Assembly: GCA_030847615.1 (NCBI GenBank)
Contig: JAUMIR010000005.1
Span: forward strand, 215,992,645-216,056,644
Direction: 5' to 3'
Source of the DNA: Gambelia wislizenii
Taxonomy: Eukaryota > Chordata > Lepidosauria > Squamata > Crotaphytidae
Length of the DNA: 64,000 nucleotides
Shown: piece by piece, positions 32,345 to 44,083 of the stretch
Position numbering within the stretch: the first letter of the stretch is position 1
How the letters are laid out: every line of letters starts with the position of its first letter
Made by a program: the position numbers and the translations under genes
The notes under the pieces: model-generated
The model's input: only the letters and a program-made list of their open reading frames with translations
Database searches by the model: none
Told to the model about the DNA's origin: nothing

Positions 32345-33212
32345 TAGGAAAGCTATTCCAACATGATCTGTTTATTAATTATAACTACCGTATATGCCAT
32401 TAGAAATAATACAAAAAGTAAAATGTATGAAACAAAGACTGAAAACATAAATAACTGAGGCTCTCAGTAATTATTTTTTATTTAATTTAGTCAGATTAGA
32501 GTCATATTTGACACTTTCTTAATGATACTTGTTTGAATTTTCTTAGCTGATTGATAGGATATATACGTATATGCATCTAAAAGTAAGCATGCTGTTGAAT
32601 TAATTAAGTACAAAGGACACAGAGTTTCTGCTTCAAAATGTTCAGAAATATCTAAATCAAGGTAGACATTCTGTTTCAGACGTACCAGGAAAAGAGGAAC
32701 AACAGACTGTTGATGAGTGGGACCTGCAACAAAAAGTTGCAATGGGAAATGTTCCTATTCAGGTTTCTTATCAGTGAGCCATAACTTCCACCACAATACC
32801 CCATTTATTCTCCACTGTTAACCCCTGTAGCCACTGAAAATGCTCAGTCCTCATTGTGTTGGTTTTTATCCCCCCTTTCCCAGAATTCTTCTCGAGAATT
32901 TGCACTTGATTTATTAAATTTCCTCAAGATTAAAGATACCTTCCTTTTCTGAGTAGATGGCATGATTATGGCTATGCTCTCCTCTGAACTTAAGAAACCA
33001 GGAGGATTCGTTCACATTTTTTTATGAAAGGTAACCAGTTATTCAAAAAATATATCTTTTTAAATGCTTCAATTATCTTTTTAAATGCTTCAAATTTATG
33101 AAAAACAGATTCAGATTTTTAACAGCCAGTCATTTTAAAAAAGGAATAGAAATAAAAATAAATACATAAATAAATAAATAATAAAAATAAAAAATAAAAT
33201 AATCTAGAGTAT
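32345..33212. other. No gene recognised
   Basis: Unclassified DNA with a short tandem repeat (atctttttaaatgcttcaa, twice near 33052-33090) and an (aaat)n-like run at 33150-33200. Confidence 0.4.
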
Positions 33213-33431
33213 GGGCCATTCACACTGTATAATCATAGCTTCATGATTCCAGTTTAATTGCCATGGTAACATCCTATGAAATCTTGGGATTTGCAGTTAA
33301 AGGAAGTGTTTGGAATAAACAAACAGAGGGCTCTAGTGCCTCACCAATCTACAGATCCCAGGATCCCATAGGATGGAACCATTTCAGTTCAGTGGAACCA
33401 TAGTGCTATAACTGTGTAGTGTGAAAGGGCT
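33213..33431. mobile_element. Short hAT-like MITE
   Basis: The ends gggccattcacactgtataat and ataactgtgtagtgtgaaagggc are imperfect inverted repeats. The interior has the paired cttgggatttgcagtt / ctacagatcccaggatccc palindromic text also seen in the element at 35251. Superfamily assignment is tentative. Confidence 0.55.
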
Positions 33432-33599
33432 AGTGTTAAATTTTGACCAAATAAATAACTAGGTTTCTGGAGGGATTTTTTTAATGTGAAAATTTTTACA
33501 AAACAAATAGAAAGACAAGTTGTAAAACTATTCTTGGGCTGTGCTATTTTAGATGTAGTTGGAAAATGACATAATTCAATTATTATGCAGTCGGGGGGA

Positions 33600-33706
33600 T
33601 TCTTATTTGCCTTCAAATAGACTTCAATGACCCTATGATTAAGAGGCCTCCTGTTCATCAACTGCCCTGCTCAGATCTTGCAAATGTAACCCTCATAAGA
33701 ATTAGT
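33600..33706 (-). mobile_element. RTE LINE 3' end fragment
   Basis: ttcttatttgccttcaaatagacttcaatgaccctatga...ctgccctgctcagatcttgcaaa matches in type the RTE end at 45.6-45.7 kb. It is truncated at about 33706. The next RTE sequence in the same orientation appears at 34858, so the two may be halves of one copy. Confidence 0.65.
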
Positions 33707-33906
33707 TTGGCCCAGTGGGTGCGGAAACTCCTAGGAAGCAGCTGTACTTGCTAGCTGAGTTCAGGAGGACAGGGAGAGCTGGAGTTATAGAGGAGCTGAA
33801 GTTGGCAGGGTTAAGCAGTGGGTCCTTCTCACTTTGAATAAGGTATTTTCAGTTGTGGATTTAGGAGGGAAACAAAAGGATAGTGTAATTTCTGTAGTGT
33901 AATTTC
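33707..33906. other. Unclassified insert
   Basis: A stretch of about 200 bp between RTE and MITE sequence (ggcccagtgggtgcgg...agtgggtccttctcac). No terminal repeats or coding potential recognised. Confidence 0.35.
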
Positions 33907-33909
33907 TAT

Positions 33910-34561
33910 GGAGATTATCACACGCTAAAAATAGCCCAGGACAGGGATGACAGGAGATTGCTAAAGGCTTACCTTTTCGATGACGTCGCCCCTGTCCTGG
34001 GATGTTCCCATTCTGCTTCTGTTCCTCCCCGCATCCTATTATTCACAGGAAAATCTGTGAATAAGAAGCCCGTTCCATTACCATAACAGAATGACGGGTG
34101 AGTGAACAGGAGCCCCGTTCTGCTTCCAGGATGACAACGGAACGTGACGTCACTGGGAGGTCTGTGCCGGACACTTCCAGGTGTGATCGGGACAGCCAGG
34201 TAAGTGACACCCTTTCCCCACCTCCCTGGGTTACCTGTAATTTTTAAAGTCTGTTTTGGGGCTTGGGTTTTTTTTTTTTTTTACCTTTTATTTGGGCTTT
34301 TATTTTGAAATTTCCTGCGTGATCGTTATCTCACATGAATGAGCAGGATTTGGCTTCACTGCAGTAAAAGCAGCTTTACGACAGCTGCCTTTACTGCCGT
34401 GACGCCGAGGGGAGGGGGAGCCGTTTCTATAACGAGAAAAGGTAGGTATTTGAAAAGTTTTTTTCTTTAGTGTTACACGTATGGGAGTGGGGAGAGAGTG
34501 GGGAGGGTGTGGGGGGGAAGTGGGACAGAGATGGTTTCAAGGGACTCATGTGATAGTATCC
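33910..34561 (+). mobile_element. Harbinger-like MITE, family H (copy 3), TAT duplication
   Basis: The left end is ggagattatcacacg, the right end catgtgatagtatcc, and both flanks are TAT. It carries the family's gtgacgtcactgggaggtct and agccaggtaagtgacacc blocks. No transposase is encoded. Confidence 0.78.
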
Positions 34562-34857
34562 TATATTGCATTTGCTTCTGTTTTGTCTTTTTTATTTAGG
34601 GCTTTAAATTTTGCATCCAAATGCTGCAATACAATTAAGCAGCATAGGCAGAAGAATCTGCAATCAAAACTGCACTGGCACCTCGCTGGACATTTGGAAC
34701 TTTTGAGACAGTGCATATTTGTCAAATTGAATATATAATTTGTTGTATTATTGTTAAAATATATATTGGGACATAAAATGTGATTGTGTTTACAAAATTC
34801 AATTATAGTTAGCCTCAGAGAACCCAGAGAGAGGTACACAAACTCAGGTCCACGGCT

Positions 34858-35250
34858 TTCTTGAGTAGTGTGATCTTCTTTTCCTACTGCCTTCCACTTT
34901 ACTAAGTGTTATCATCTTTACCAAAGAGTCATGTTATCTCATGATATGTTCAAAGCATGAAAGCCTTAATTTAGTCATCTTCACTTCTAGTGAGTGTTCA
35001 GACTTTATTTGCTCTAAGATCCATTCATTTGACTTTTTAACAGTCCATGGTATTTCAAGAACTCTTCTCCAATACCACATTTCAAACAAGTTTATTTTCT
35101 TCCTGACACTTTTCTATACTATCCATCTTTTATAACCATACATAAAAATCAGAAATTTGATGACCTGGATGATTCTGACTTCGGTAGTCAATGATATGTC
35201 TTTACACTTGAGGAGCTTATCTGGGTACTCCATGGCTTTCCAAGTCTTGG
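34858..35250 (-). mobile_element. RTE LINE fragment, part 1
   Basis: Minus-strand text corresponds to the C-terminal part of an RTE ORF: the tcatgatatgttcaaagcatgaaagcc region reads as the YFGH-type end, and cagtccatggtatttcaagaactc as the connection. It is interrupted at about 35250 by a MITE and continues at 35461. Confidence 0.65.
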
Positions 35251-35460
35251 GGTGCATTACACTGTAAAAATATAGTTTGACACCACTGTAAGTGCTGCAG
35301 CTCCATCCTATGGAATTCTGGGATTTCTAGTTTTACAAGGTCTTCTCTGCCAAAGAGTTCTGCTGCCTCACAAAAATGACAAATCCCAGGATTCTGTAGG
35401 ATGGAGTCATGGCAGTTAAAGTGGTGTCAAACTGAATTATTTCTACAGTGTAGATGCATG
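35251..35460. mobile_element. hAT-like hairpin MITE inserted in RTE
   Basis: gcattacactgtaaaaatat and the complement of ctacagtgtagatgcat, together with tagtttgacaccactg and gtggtgtcaaactgaatt, form long terminal inverted repeats of about 40 bp. The interior is itself near-palindromic (cctatggaattctgggattt / caaatcccaggattctgta). RTE sequence flanks both sides. Confidence 0.65.
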
Positions 35461-35600
35461 CTTCTGATTTCTTCACTATAGTCTCCATTTTAAAGGCCTA
35501 GTTAAAGTATAGGAAATCTTTATTTCAGTGTCTCCTTTTCCCACTTTAAAATTATGCAAATCATCTGGGAGCAAAGTTATTTCACACACAAAATTGGAAA
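35461..35600 (-). mobile_element. RTE LINE fragment, part 2
   Basis: cttctgatttcttcactatagtctccatttt and aaattatgcaaatcatctgg continue the RTE copy beyond the MITE, as judged from the homologous RTE at about 46330-46440. Confidence 0.6.
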
Positions 35601-37264
35601 GAAAAATACGATAGCATCCTTCTTCCTGACATATCATTTGTTGATTATGTATTTATAAACACAACAGTATTTTTATTTACCGGTATATATGTGACAGAGC
35701 ATTCACTCGTGCTATTCCCCACTTCTGATCTACAAAGATATAGTCCAGGCACAATTTTACTTTGCAATAACCTTTTTTTGTCAAAAAACAAACAAACCTT
35801 ACAGTGATTATGACAACACTGTTGAGAATGAACTTCATAAATTAATTATGCATTATGTGGAAAAAAACAGATTACTTGTACTGAACCAACTACAAGACAG
35901 TTTTAATGGTGGCCTGAGTTATCCCTTGACATTATTTATAAACTTACCAATTAATGTCCAACAACATTTTTAACCTCTTCTTCATAAGGGAGATTCACCA
36001 TTATCATTCCCACTCCAAATGTTTTAGCTTCCCTTTCTCTATTCTTTGTTTAATGGCTGAGGTCTTTCTTAATCTACTGTGTCCTTGTTGACTAATTCTA
36101 ATGTGTTCATATAAGATAGCTCCTCATATCTGATATTAAACAGGAGATGGGGTGTTCTACACACTGGAAGCTATTTTCCAAGTTCATAGGTCACAAAATG
36201 ACATAGAGGTGGAGGTACTGTGGGATTTTCCCCATAGTAAAAAATAAAATCCCAAGCCACACGTGCATATAAATGACCTTCGTCCTCTAGTCATCACTAA
36301 TATTCAGTGTAAATAATTAAAGAGATAGTCCATTGTCCTAAAGGGCAACTTAATATTATGAACAGGAAATTGTATATCCATGATTTTGACCTTCAGCAAG
36401 TCACTTCACTCACTCACTGTATTAGTTGTCTACTGCTTGAATAGAAAGGATATTTTGTATGATTTATATTCTAGATACTTTGAACACAAAGTTCAATATT
36501 ACACAAAGTTGTTGTTCCAGAATTATGTCTTTCATACATTTACCATATAGTAAAATATTAAGTGTTCATTCAACTTAAATACTGTACATTTCAGTGTAAA
36601 AATCTTCTGTGTCACCTATAATTTGAGTGTGTTCATTTACTTTTAGATACTGTACTCTTAGCAAAATCACTTAACACATTTAAGATACAAATGTTATACT
36701 CTTTTCTGTTTTCTTTCTTGTTTATTTGGCTTGGCAAAATCTAACAGTAAATGTTTTCTTTTATTATTACTGCAGTTAGAGATTTGCATAAAACAATGCT
36801 TGCAGTCACTATGCAACACCGTAAATATACATAAGAATACAGTACAGTATAAACTATCAGGCATTCCAGCATATTAGTGTTTTTTCTGGTTGCTTAGGCA
36901 ACCAGCACCATTGTTATGAATCTAAGAATTAAAAAAAATTAAAAGGTAAGTTTCTTGAAAAGAAATCCATTCAAACTTTAAAAAGGTCTAGTTTGTGTGT
37001 GGTTTCATTTATCAAAGAAATGTTTGTGAGGACAGATAGAAATATTCATTTACTGTATATCACACTGTAATTTAAATCAACTGTACTAAACAGGAACAAT
37101 GTTAAAAAACAGTGTTAATCTTTAGATTACATTAAGTGGTTGAGAGAGGGAATAATGGATCAATTTTATTTTAATTAGTCTTTTTTCAGCATTCAGAATC
37201 ATTCTAAACATATATCATTTATCTGAACATAAGCTCAACTGGATCCTGCAGTTTGTATTAGAAG
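35601..37264. other. No gene recognised
   Basis: About 1.6 kb of AT-rich DNA without recognisable repeats or exons. Confidence 0.45.
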
Positions 37265-37314
37265 CATGAGAATACACTTTTCCATATACATACATATATA
37301 TATATATATATATA

Positions 37315-37700
37315 TTTCTCTTGGGTATGTTGTCTTTCCCAGTGTGCTGATTGGCTGCTCAGGAAACACACTCAACACACAATCCACATGCAAATTCCCT
37401 CTCCACCTCACAATGCACTCCTGTCACTCAATCTGTGGCCCAGATTGGCACCCATACTGTCAACTGGCAGTGATGATGGGCTGCCTGCAACAGGACCCAG
37501 GCAGTCAACTGGTGGTGGTGATAGCAGTGGCGGCAGGGCAACAGAGTGAGTCACCCTCGGCAATTCTGGGGAAAGTGTGGAACACTGAGAAGAGGAGGAG
37601 GAATTTAAATCCACCTGCCTACCTTACAGGATTGTCGTGAGGTCTACTGGGATTTTTGGAGGGAGTTTTTAACAGCGTATGGTGCCTCGAATCCAGCTAG
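37315..37700 (+). mobile_element. Helitron-like repeat, family K (copy 1)
   Basis: One end is ttctcttgggtatgttgtctttcccagtg, preceded by an (at)n run. The other end is atccagctag, then T. It is homologous in reverse to 41992-42430 and at its left part to 37762-38110. The ...CTAG|T end and the absence of inverted repeats suggest a non-autonomous Helitron; this is inference. The 124-residue open frame over it is not a recognisable protein. Confidence 0.45.
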
Positions 37701-37761
37701 TATCATGAATTTGCCCAGTAAAATTAATTAATTTTATTAATTTTAGCAGTATAAATAACTA

Positions 37762-38072
37762 CTAGCTGACTCAGCGTAACATATGCTGTTATAGTAGATT
37801 TGAAGGGTTCACAAAGTTCAGCTACATGCTATTATTTTAGGAAAACAACATTGCATTGTTTTACATGTGGGTGGTGAGTGGCTAGGGAGGGAGTGGAGGG
37901 GGGCTTGAGTGGCTGGGAGTGTAGATGCAGATTGAGTGGCAGGAGTGGATTGTGAGGTGGAGAGGGAATTTACATGTGAGTGGTGATTGGCTAAGGGAGT
38001 GAGGGGAAAGAGGTGATTGGTTGGGAAAGTGGCAAATCAGCACACTGGGAAAGGAAACATATCCAAGAGTTT

Positions 38073-38109
<37 letters not shown>

Positions 38110-38110
38110 G
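37762..38110 (-). mobile_element. Helitron-like repeat, family K (copy 2)
   Basis: In minus sense it begins with (tcta)n then aaaactcttggatatg, shares cagtgtgctgatttgcc with copy 1, and ends gctgagtcagctag followed by T. gctga/tcagc can form a small terminal hairpin, as Helitrons have. It faces copy 1 end to end, 61 bp apart. Confidence 0.45.
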
Positions 38111-38416
38111 CTGGTTGTGGGATTTTTCCCTTTAAAATATAAATGCACACACCAGCTATGTTAATTTACATGAGTGAATGTGAGACCACTGTCACAGAGT
38201 TCCTCCCACTATTTAAGGTTCAAAGGCTCACTGGAAGAATCTAACAGCACCCTTTATTCTATGACCCACTTGCAGATGGGTTACAGGGGGGAACCATTGC
38301 TAATCAGAGGTAAACAAAGATGACAAAAAGTGGAGAGGGAAGGTTGCCATTTAAATATAATATCTGAATACAATTTACTTGCTCAGGAACATTCTAGGCT
38401 GATTCCTAGAGACTTA
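38111..38416. other. No gene recognised
   Basis: Short unclassified stretch between two repeats. Confidence 0.4.
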
Positions 38417-38977
38417 GGGCTTGTCTATACGAGGGGGGAATGTAGTGCCCCACAGTAATAGCAAGTCACAGCAGTTGTGACTTCTCTTAATTGTGTTTTT
38501 GCCCTCAGCAGCCCCCATAAGCTTCACATCCAAGATGACACCTGTCCTCCTCCCTTCCCCGATCCCCATGGCAGCATGGGGGGAGTACCAGGGAAGGTGG
38601 AGAGGATGACAGCCACCCTCCGCCCATCCCTGATCCCTTGCTAAGGCAAAAACAAAATGGTGGCTGTGGGCGTTTGCCCTGTTAGCAAGCCCCCACACAA
38701 ACACACTTGTCCAGCCAATCAAGGTACTATCAGACAGTACTATCTGTACTATCAGACAGTGATTCGTATCGAATCGCTGTCATAACAAAAGGGAATGCAC
38801 ACCCCCTCACTGTTTTTCAAAAACTCCAGGAAAAGCTGTGAAGGCTTTTCCCTCTGAGTTTTTGTCATTTTTGGTCCCCCTCCTTTCGAATATGGCATAA
38901 CAATGGAGATTCCCATTAAGACAGGTAGGCTTCTCCTCAAATTTAACGAGGAGTATTTTTACCATTTAGACAGCCCC
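38417..38977. mobile_element. Harbinger-like MITE, family T (copy 4)
   Basis: The ends gggcttgtctatacgag and accatttagacagcccc are inverted repeats with flanks TTA and CTA. The interior diverges from copies 2 and 3 but shares the aaagctgtgaaggcttttcc region. A duplicated actatcagacagt lies at about 38728-38760. Confidence 0.65.
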
Positions 38978-38999
38978 CTAGTTATGGTGTCCCAGCCTG

Positions 39000-39260
39000 C
39001 TCATTAAAAAGCCTGCCTGAATAAAAAAATGTTTGGTCTGCTGCTGGAAGGACAACAGGGAGGGGGCCAATCTGGTCTCCCTGGGGAGGGAGTTCAAGAG
39101 TCTAGGGGTAGCCACTGAAAAGACCCTCTCTTGTGTTCCCACCAACTGTACTTGAGATGGTGGTGGGACTGAGAGATGGGCTTCTCTAGATGATCTGAGG
39201 TCCTGGGCCAGTTCATAGAGGGAGATGAGCTCTGCCAGGATATCCCCAAATGCTGCTCCT
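39000..39260 (-). mobile_element. L2-like LINE fragment
   Basis: gcctgcctgaataaaaaaatgtttgg...gagggagttcaagagtctaggggtagccactgaaaagaccct matches the LINE text of the 20.9 kb fragment (gtggtcactgaaaagtcc) and is better preserved. Confidence 0.6.
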
Positions 39261-40419
39261 CACTAGAAGATGCAGGAACTTCAGCAGTCAGAAAGCAGGT
39301 TAAATAGTGGTGGGTTTGGGGATTAGTATCACATTCAAACTATCTAAGCAAACCTTTAATGGGCACTGGACATGCAAAGACCATAGCTTTCTTAATTAAA
39401 TTTTAATTACCTAATTTACAATTGAACAGAGATTTTTCAAAAGGTGGTGAGATCAAAGCCTCAGTGAGTTGCTTTCTTTCTGTATACAAGAAGTGAGAAA
39501 ATAAAGACTTCACAAGATTTTAGCATTAAGCAGAAAGCTTAGCAAGAGTGCAGCTCAACAAAATTACATATAGATAAAGGAGACAGGAATTTTAAAAGAC
39601 AGAAGACTTATTTTTTTTTTTCTGACTAATATGCTTTGTGAATATTGAAGTTGGTTAGGTAAAGAGAGCAGTCCTCTGTACGAATGTGGATTCTTTACTT
39701 CAAAAGAAGATAAGACTGAAAACAGCCAGATGGTGCTATGGGAGCTATGGAGATTGCATTGGAACTAAACAGTTGACCTTAAAAATGAGAGATGCTTTTT
39801 CTTTTTAACTCTGTAATTGCTGGATTTTTACTTTGGATTTGCTGAATATGACACCCACCAGAAAAATGACAAAAATGACTGAATCAGAAATTCTACAAGA
39901 TTTGGTAAAGGTGAAGGAAGATATAAAAAGGAGGTTAAACAAATTGGAGAAGCAGTGAGGCAGCTGTTTGGAGATGTGAAGTAAGTTTATGATGGAATGG
40001 AGATTTTGAGGGTAAAAAAACTGAGGTCAGATAAACTGATAGGGAAAGATCTGGACAATTTGCCATGGCTGGAACTGAGAGGGGGAGGGTTTTGTTTTGG
40101 GATTCGGAGTGATTTTGGGAGACTCTGGTGATAGAATTAGACAAAAGATTGGAGATGAAGATGATATGGATATAGAAGATCAAGGTGAGTTGATGGAAAA
40201 AACTGTTTTTAAAACTGAGAAGAAAGTTAAATATTTAAAGAAGGATATGTTAAGATGGAAGAAACTTATTATCATTGGGAAGAATTTTGGTGACAAAAAT
40301 GAATGTTTTGCTTAGAATTATGTTTTTATTTCAGGCAATAGCTGTTTTGACGAAAAACGTACCATTTGAGCAATGCTGAAAAGATATGTTTAAGTTTGTA
40401 TGGCAAAGCAAAACACCAT

Positions 40420-40969
40420 AGTTGCTGTCCTTGAGCAAGAAGAGATCACCAGCATTGAGGCCATGATATTGAGAACATAGGTGCGCTGGGCAGGGCATGT
40501 TTCTAGGATGGAGGACCATCACCTCCCCAAAATACTACTCTACGGTGAACTCGCCACAGGTCAGCGTACGAGGGGCACTCCAAAAAAGCGATACAAGAAC
40601 TCCCTGATACAACATCTCAGGCTCAGCCAAATTGATCACTAACAATGGTCAGCCCTGGCCTCACATCAGGAGGCATGGAGACGCACTATCCACAATGCTG
40701 CAGCCTTATTTGAGAACTCACGCAGAACAAGTCTTGAAGAGAAACAACAACGCAGAAAGAATCACAACCCGGAAACATCACCCAAAGAGACCTTCTGTTG
40801 TGCTTTCTGCAACCAGACTTGTTTATCTTGGATTGGCCTTTTTAGTTCTGTTGTGCTTTCTGCAACCAGACTTGTTTATCTTGGATTGGCCTTTTTAGTC
40901 ATCAGCGCGCTTGCAGAAAGCACAGGATGAGTCCTTCCTGAATCTTCATTTGCAAAGAAAAGCCAGAAG
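40420..40969 (+). mobile_element. APE LINE family V, copy C, inside L1
   Basis: A 5'-truncated copy starting at gttgctgtccttgagc and ending cttcatttgcaaagaaaagccag. It covers the connection domain and the finger region. A 53-bp segment (40793-40845) encoding the finger is tandemly duplicated at 40846-40898, shifting the frame. No (ag)n tail and no clear target duplication are visible. Confidence 0.87.
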
Positions 40970-41454
40970 GACAAGATGCAAAGGAAAGAGGAGGACTGGG
41001 CTTAACTGAAGTCTGCTGTTTGGTTTGGCTCTTAAAGAAACATGGGTAAGGACAAATCTCCTGGAGATTTGTCAGGTGGAATATAAAATTAAATCAAGAG
41101 AGTAGTTAGTAGTAGAAGGTTTTCAAACTTTTTTTTAACTTATAGTTAATGGAAAGATTTAAAACAGATAAAATATTGATGGGATTAAATAAAATAAGTC
41201 AACATTGGAGCTGTAACTGTGTAAGATGATGAACAGGTAATTGTTACAATGTATAAACTTTCATTGAAATCTGAAATGGAAAAAGAACCAGTTAAGAAAA
41301 ATATGTGATTTAAGGGGTTGAAATTTACAAGATGGAAGAATTTAAGATTACCTACCATGGAGGTAGTGACATTTCTCAAAGACTAAAAATCCCTTTTAGA
41401 TTTTTTTTGCAGTGGGTGGGGGAGAGAAAATGACTTAGAAAATGACTTTGGTTT

Positions 41455-41887
41455 TGTCAATGCACTGCCAAGGCCTGACAGAATTTCACAGGACAGAATA
41501 TGCCCACCATGATTATTGAAAAGCTGTATGATGCAACATGAAGCAAAAGTTACTGCATTGTTATGGACATGGACTATCATCACTACATCACACAGGGTAC
41601 GCTCAGGATGACACAGCATGGCTGATACAAGAGGATGACACAGCATGCCTGATGCAACCACAGCATGGACTATGTATATAAGTGGGTGTAACCTGTGTCC
41701 TTTGTGGGGAGTTACTGTTGGAGTTGCAACCAGTGGTTCTGTCAGATTATTCTGTGGATAGGCAGCTATTAGTTTGTAATTAAAGTTCTGTAAATAGAGC
41801 GGCTCAGAGTGATTCTTGGGCACTTTGCACACTGCAAGGTGGGTACAGCTCAGGAGAACCCAGCAGATAGGCACCACGAGACACACA
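41455..41887 (+). mobile_element. Putative solo LTR inside L1
   Basis: Non-L1 sequence with promoter-like tatgtatataagtggg at about 41672-41688, an attaaa polyadenylation-like site near 41780 and TG...CA-type ends (tgtcaatgc ... agacacaca). gtttt-like sequence occurs on both sides. No internal region is attached. The boundaries and family are uncertain. Confidence 0.45.
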
Positions 41888-41991
41888 AGTTTTGATGATT
41901 AGGAAGAATAAGCCCTTGAAAGAAGAGAATATGCTGTAATTTATTAGATAGTGAGGTATGAATAATTATATGCATACGAGATGGACCTGGC

Positions 41992-42430
41992 GTACCATGT
42001 GCCATTAAAAAACTCCCCCCAAATGCCCAGTAGACTTCACAACAACCCTGTAAGATAGGCTGGTGGGTTTAAATTCCTCATCCCCCTTCTCAGCATTTTT
42101 CCTGGAATTGCTGAGGGTGACTTTCTCTATTACCCTGCCACAGCCACCGCCAGTTGACTGCCTGGCTCTGGCCCAGTGGCAGCAGCAGCATTTTGCCGTT
42201 GCCACCAGTTGACTACCTGGATCTCATCACAGCCCGTGACTTATGAGTGGCTGAGGGAGGGAGAGGAGGGAAGGGCCCTTGTGTGGCAGTGATACAGACT
42301 GAGTGGATTGTGATGTGGAGAGGGAATTTGCATGTGGGTGCTGATTGGTTGGGTGTAGGTTGGGTGTGTTTCCTGAGCAACCAATCAACACACTGGAAAA
42401 GGCAACATACCCAAGAGAATTATATAGACA
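41992..42430 (-). mobile_element. Helitron-like repeat, family K (copy 3)
   Basis: Reverse complement of 37315-37700 over most of its length (ttgactgcctgg..., ggatttgcatgtgggtg, acacactggaaaaggcaacatacccaagagaa). It ends next to tatatagacagatata. It sits between L1 3' UTR segments. Confidence 0.6.
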
Positions 42431-42575
42431 GATATAACCACCGAAAAGAATATCAGAAGAAGTCACCTTTCCCCTTCTTTTTCTTCTCCTTTTATTCCCA
42501 TTCTTTTCTTAATTTCTGTAATTTTGAATGTACTCTAAAACTTTCAATAAAAATATAAAAAAACAAAAACAAAAT

Positions 42576-43523
42576 CAAAATGCATTTGAGAAGAAGCTTT
42601 CAAATGGTCTCTAGAAGATACAAAATGTTTTTGTTTATTTATGCAAGGCTTACCTGATCTATTTGTTTCATTTCATATGTGCATATTGTTAGCTTTGAAT
42701 AAAAATTTTGCTGCAACATGATGATTTTCTTCCCCCTCCCTTCCGCCTTTTTTTTCCGTGGTGCAGGAACCTATCCCTATTTTCTGTTAAAGAAGTAATG
42801 CCCAGAACACATCTACTTCATTAACTGAGGTATACTTGTGAGTTAAAAGGCAGAACATAATCCCCCTGGCTCTTTAACCTCTTTAGACTATTTCTCAAGT
42901 TTACTGTAGTTATAAAATATCTCTCTCATGCGCTCTCTCCCCCTCTCCCTCCCTCCCTCTCTCTCTCTCTTGGCAACAGGCACCCTTGGTCTTCACCTCC
43001 TTGGTCCCACTAAGAAACTAATGCACTGCATCTATCAAAAGCACATAGCTATCTGCACACAAAGCAGCAATATAAGCAGAAACAATGGGTAATATTATAA
43101 GCAACTAATCATAGGCACTGCCTTTCATGCACCCTTTTCATTTAATCATCAAGATATTTACAAGAAATATATAAAGGTAATTTACTATATCACTGCAACT
43201 CAACTGTCACTGAAAAGGAAGCATTTAATTAGGCTTAACTGCAAGTGTGAGTTTCGGAGGGAGAGATAGAACTCTAGGGTATGAGCCAAATGCTGAATGT
43301 CCTCAATAAACTGAAGAAATAAAAGAACTTTAACCAGTACTAAGACATTATTTATTAGAAGCTTGATAATTTATCAGGACACCACCGAGGTTAAAATCTT
43401 TTCCCTCAAGGCCAATCAATTTGGTCAATAGTGTCACAATTCATATTTTCAGGAGCTGAAGTAACAGCATGTGAACTGAACAATTCACGAGTGCACTTTG
43501 GACCACTGAGAGCCACAACAGCC

Positions 43524-43562
<39 letters not shown>

Positions 43563-44083
43563 CAAGCTCTGGAGGGCCACAGCTACACCAGGTTTTTTGT
43601 TTGTTTGTTTGCCAAGAAGTGACTTCCTGTTACTTCTGGTTGCTTTTTCAGAGATGGGAAGGGATCCTTCTGTCTGGGGTGGGAGAAACCTCAAAACAGC
43701 ATTTTGATGTTTTAAAGCACATTGAACTTCTAAGGACAAAATCAAGGGTAGCTGAAAAACATAGAGGGATCAGTTAGTGTCCCAAAGGCTGTAATGGAGA
43801 AAGCATGGGTTGCACAATTCCTACGCCTGGAACAGACAAAGTTCAAAATAGAAGAAATTGAGTTAGAGCATTTCAAAAGCTTTTGTAATAGAAGGCCATG
43901 TTTCATTAATATTTTAGAAAAAGTAACAGTAAGTGAATTTTCCTTTGCGAATAGAAAAAAATAACAGTAAGTGCTAGCACTGTTATCTCTCCCACCCTCA
44001 TTTAAAATTGCACTGCTCTTTCTCTGAAGGAACAAAAATTACAAAACTCCTTTTACAGCAGAATGACACCACTGTATTTTAGG
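42576..44083. other. Unclassified DNA with microsatellites
   Basis: (ct)n at about 42928-42971 and (ac)n at 43531-43560 are clear. 43010-43330 has few recognisable repeats and could be conserved noncoding DNA. No exon recognised. Confidence 0.45.

Larger units (their letters stand above)
39470..42575 (+). mobile_element. L1 LINE, internally deleted and punctured by three elements
   Basis: ORF1-like text starts at about 39849 (MTPTRKMTKMTESEILQDL, then VKVKEDIKRR), a coiled-coil N-terminus. After a large internal deletion ORF2 text appears at about 40240-40415 (KMNVL, FQAIPV and KFVWQSKT-like stretches in shifting frames) and resumes at about 40975 with AKERGGLGLTEVCCLVWLLK. The 3' UTR ends in tttcaataaaaatataaaaaaac at about 42575. 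Insertions: LINE V copy C (40420-40969), a putative LTR (about 41455-41887) and a Helitron-like repeat (41992-42430). The 5' limit is approximate. Confidence 0.7.

Noticed and set aside
40420..40969. Target duplication gcaaagcaaaacacc / gcaaaggaaagagg around LINE copy C
   Set aside because: The match is partial and both pieces read as separate parts of L1 ORF2, so it is not a duplication.
41383..41886. 167-codon minus-strand open frame
   Set aside because: It spans the putative LTR antisense and part of the L1, with no recognisable motif.
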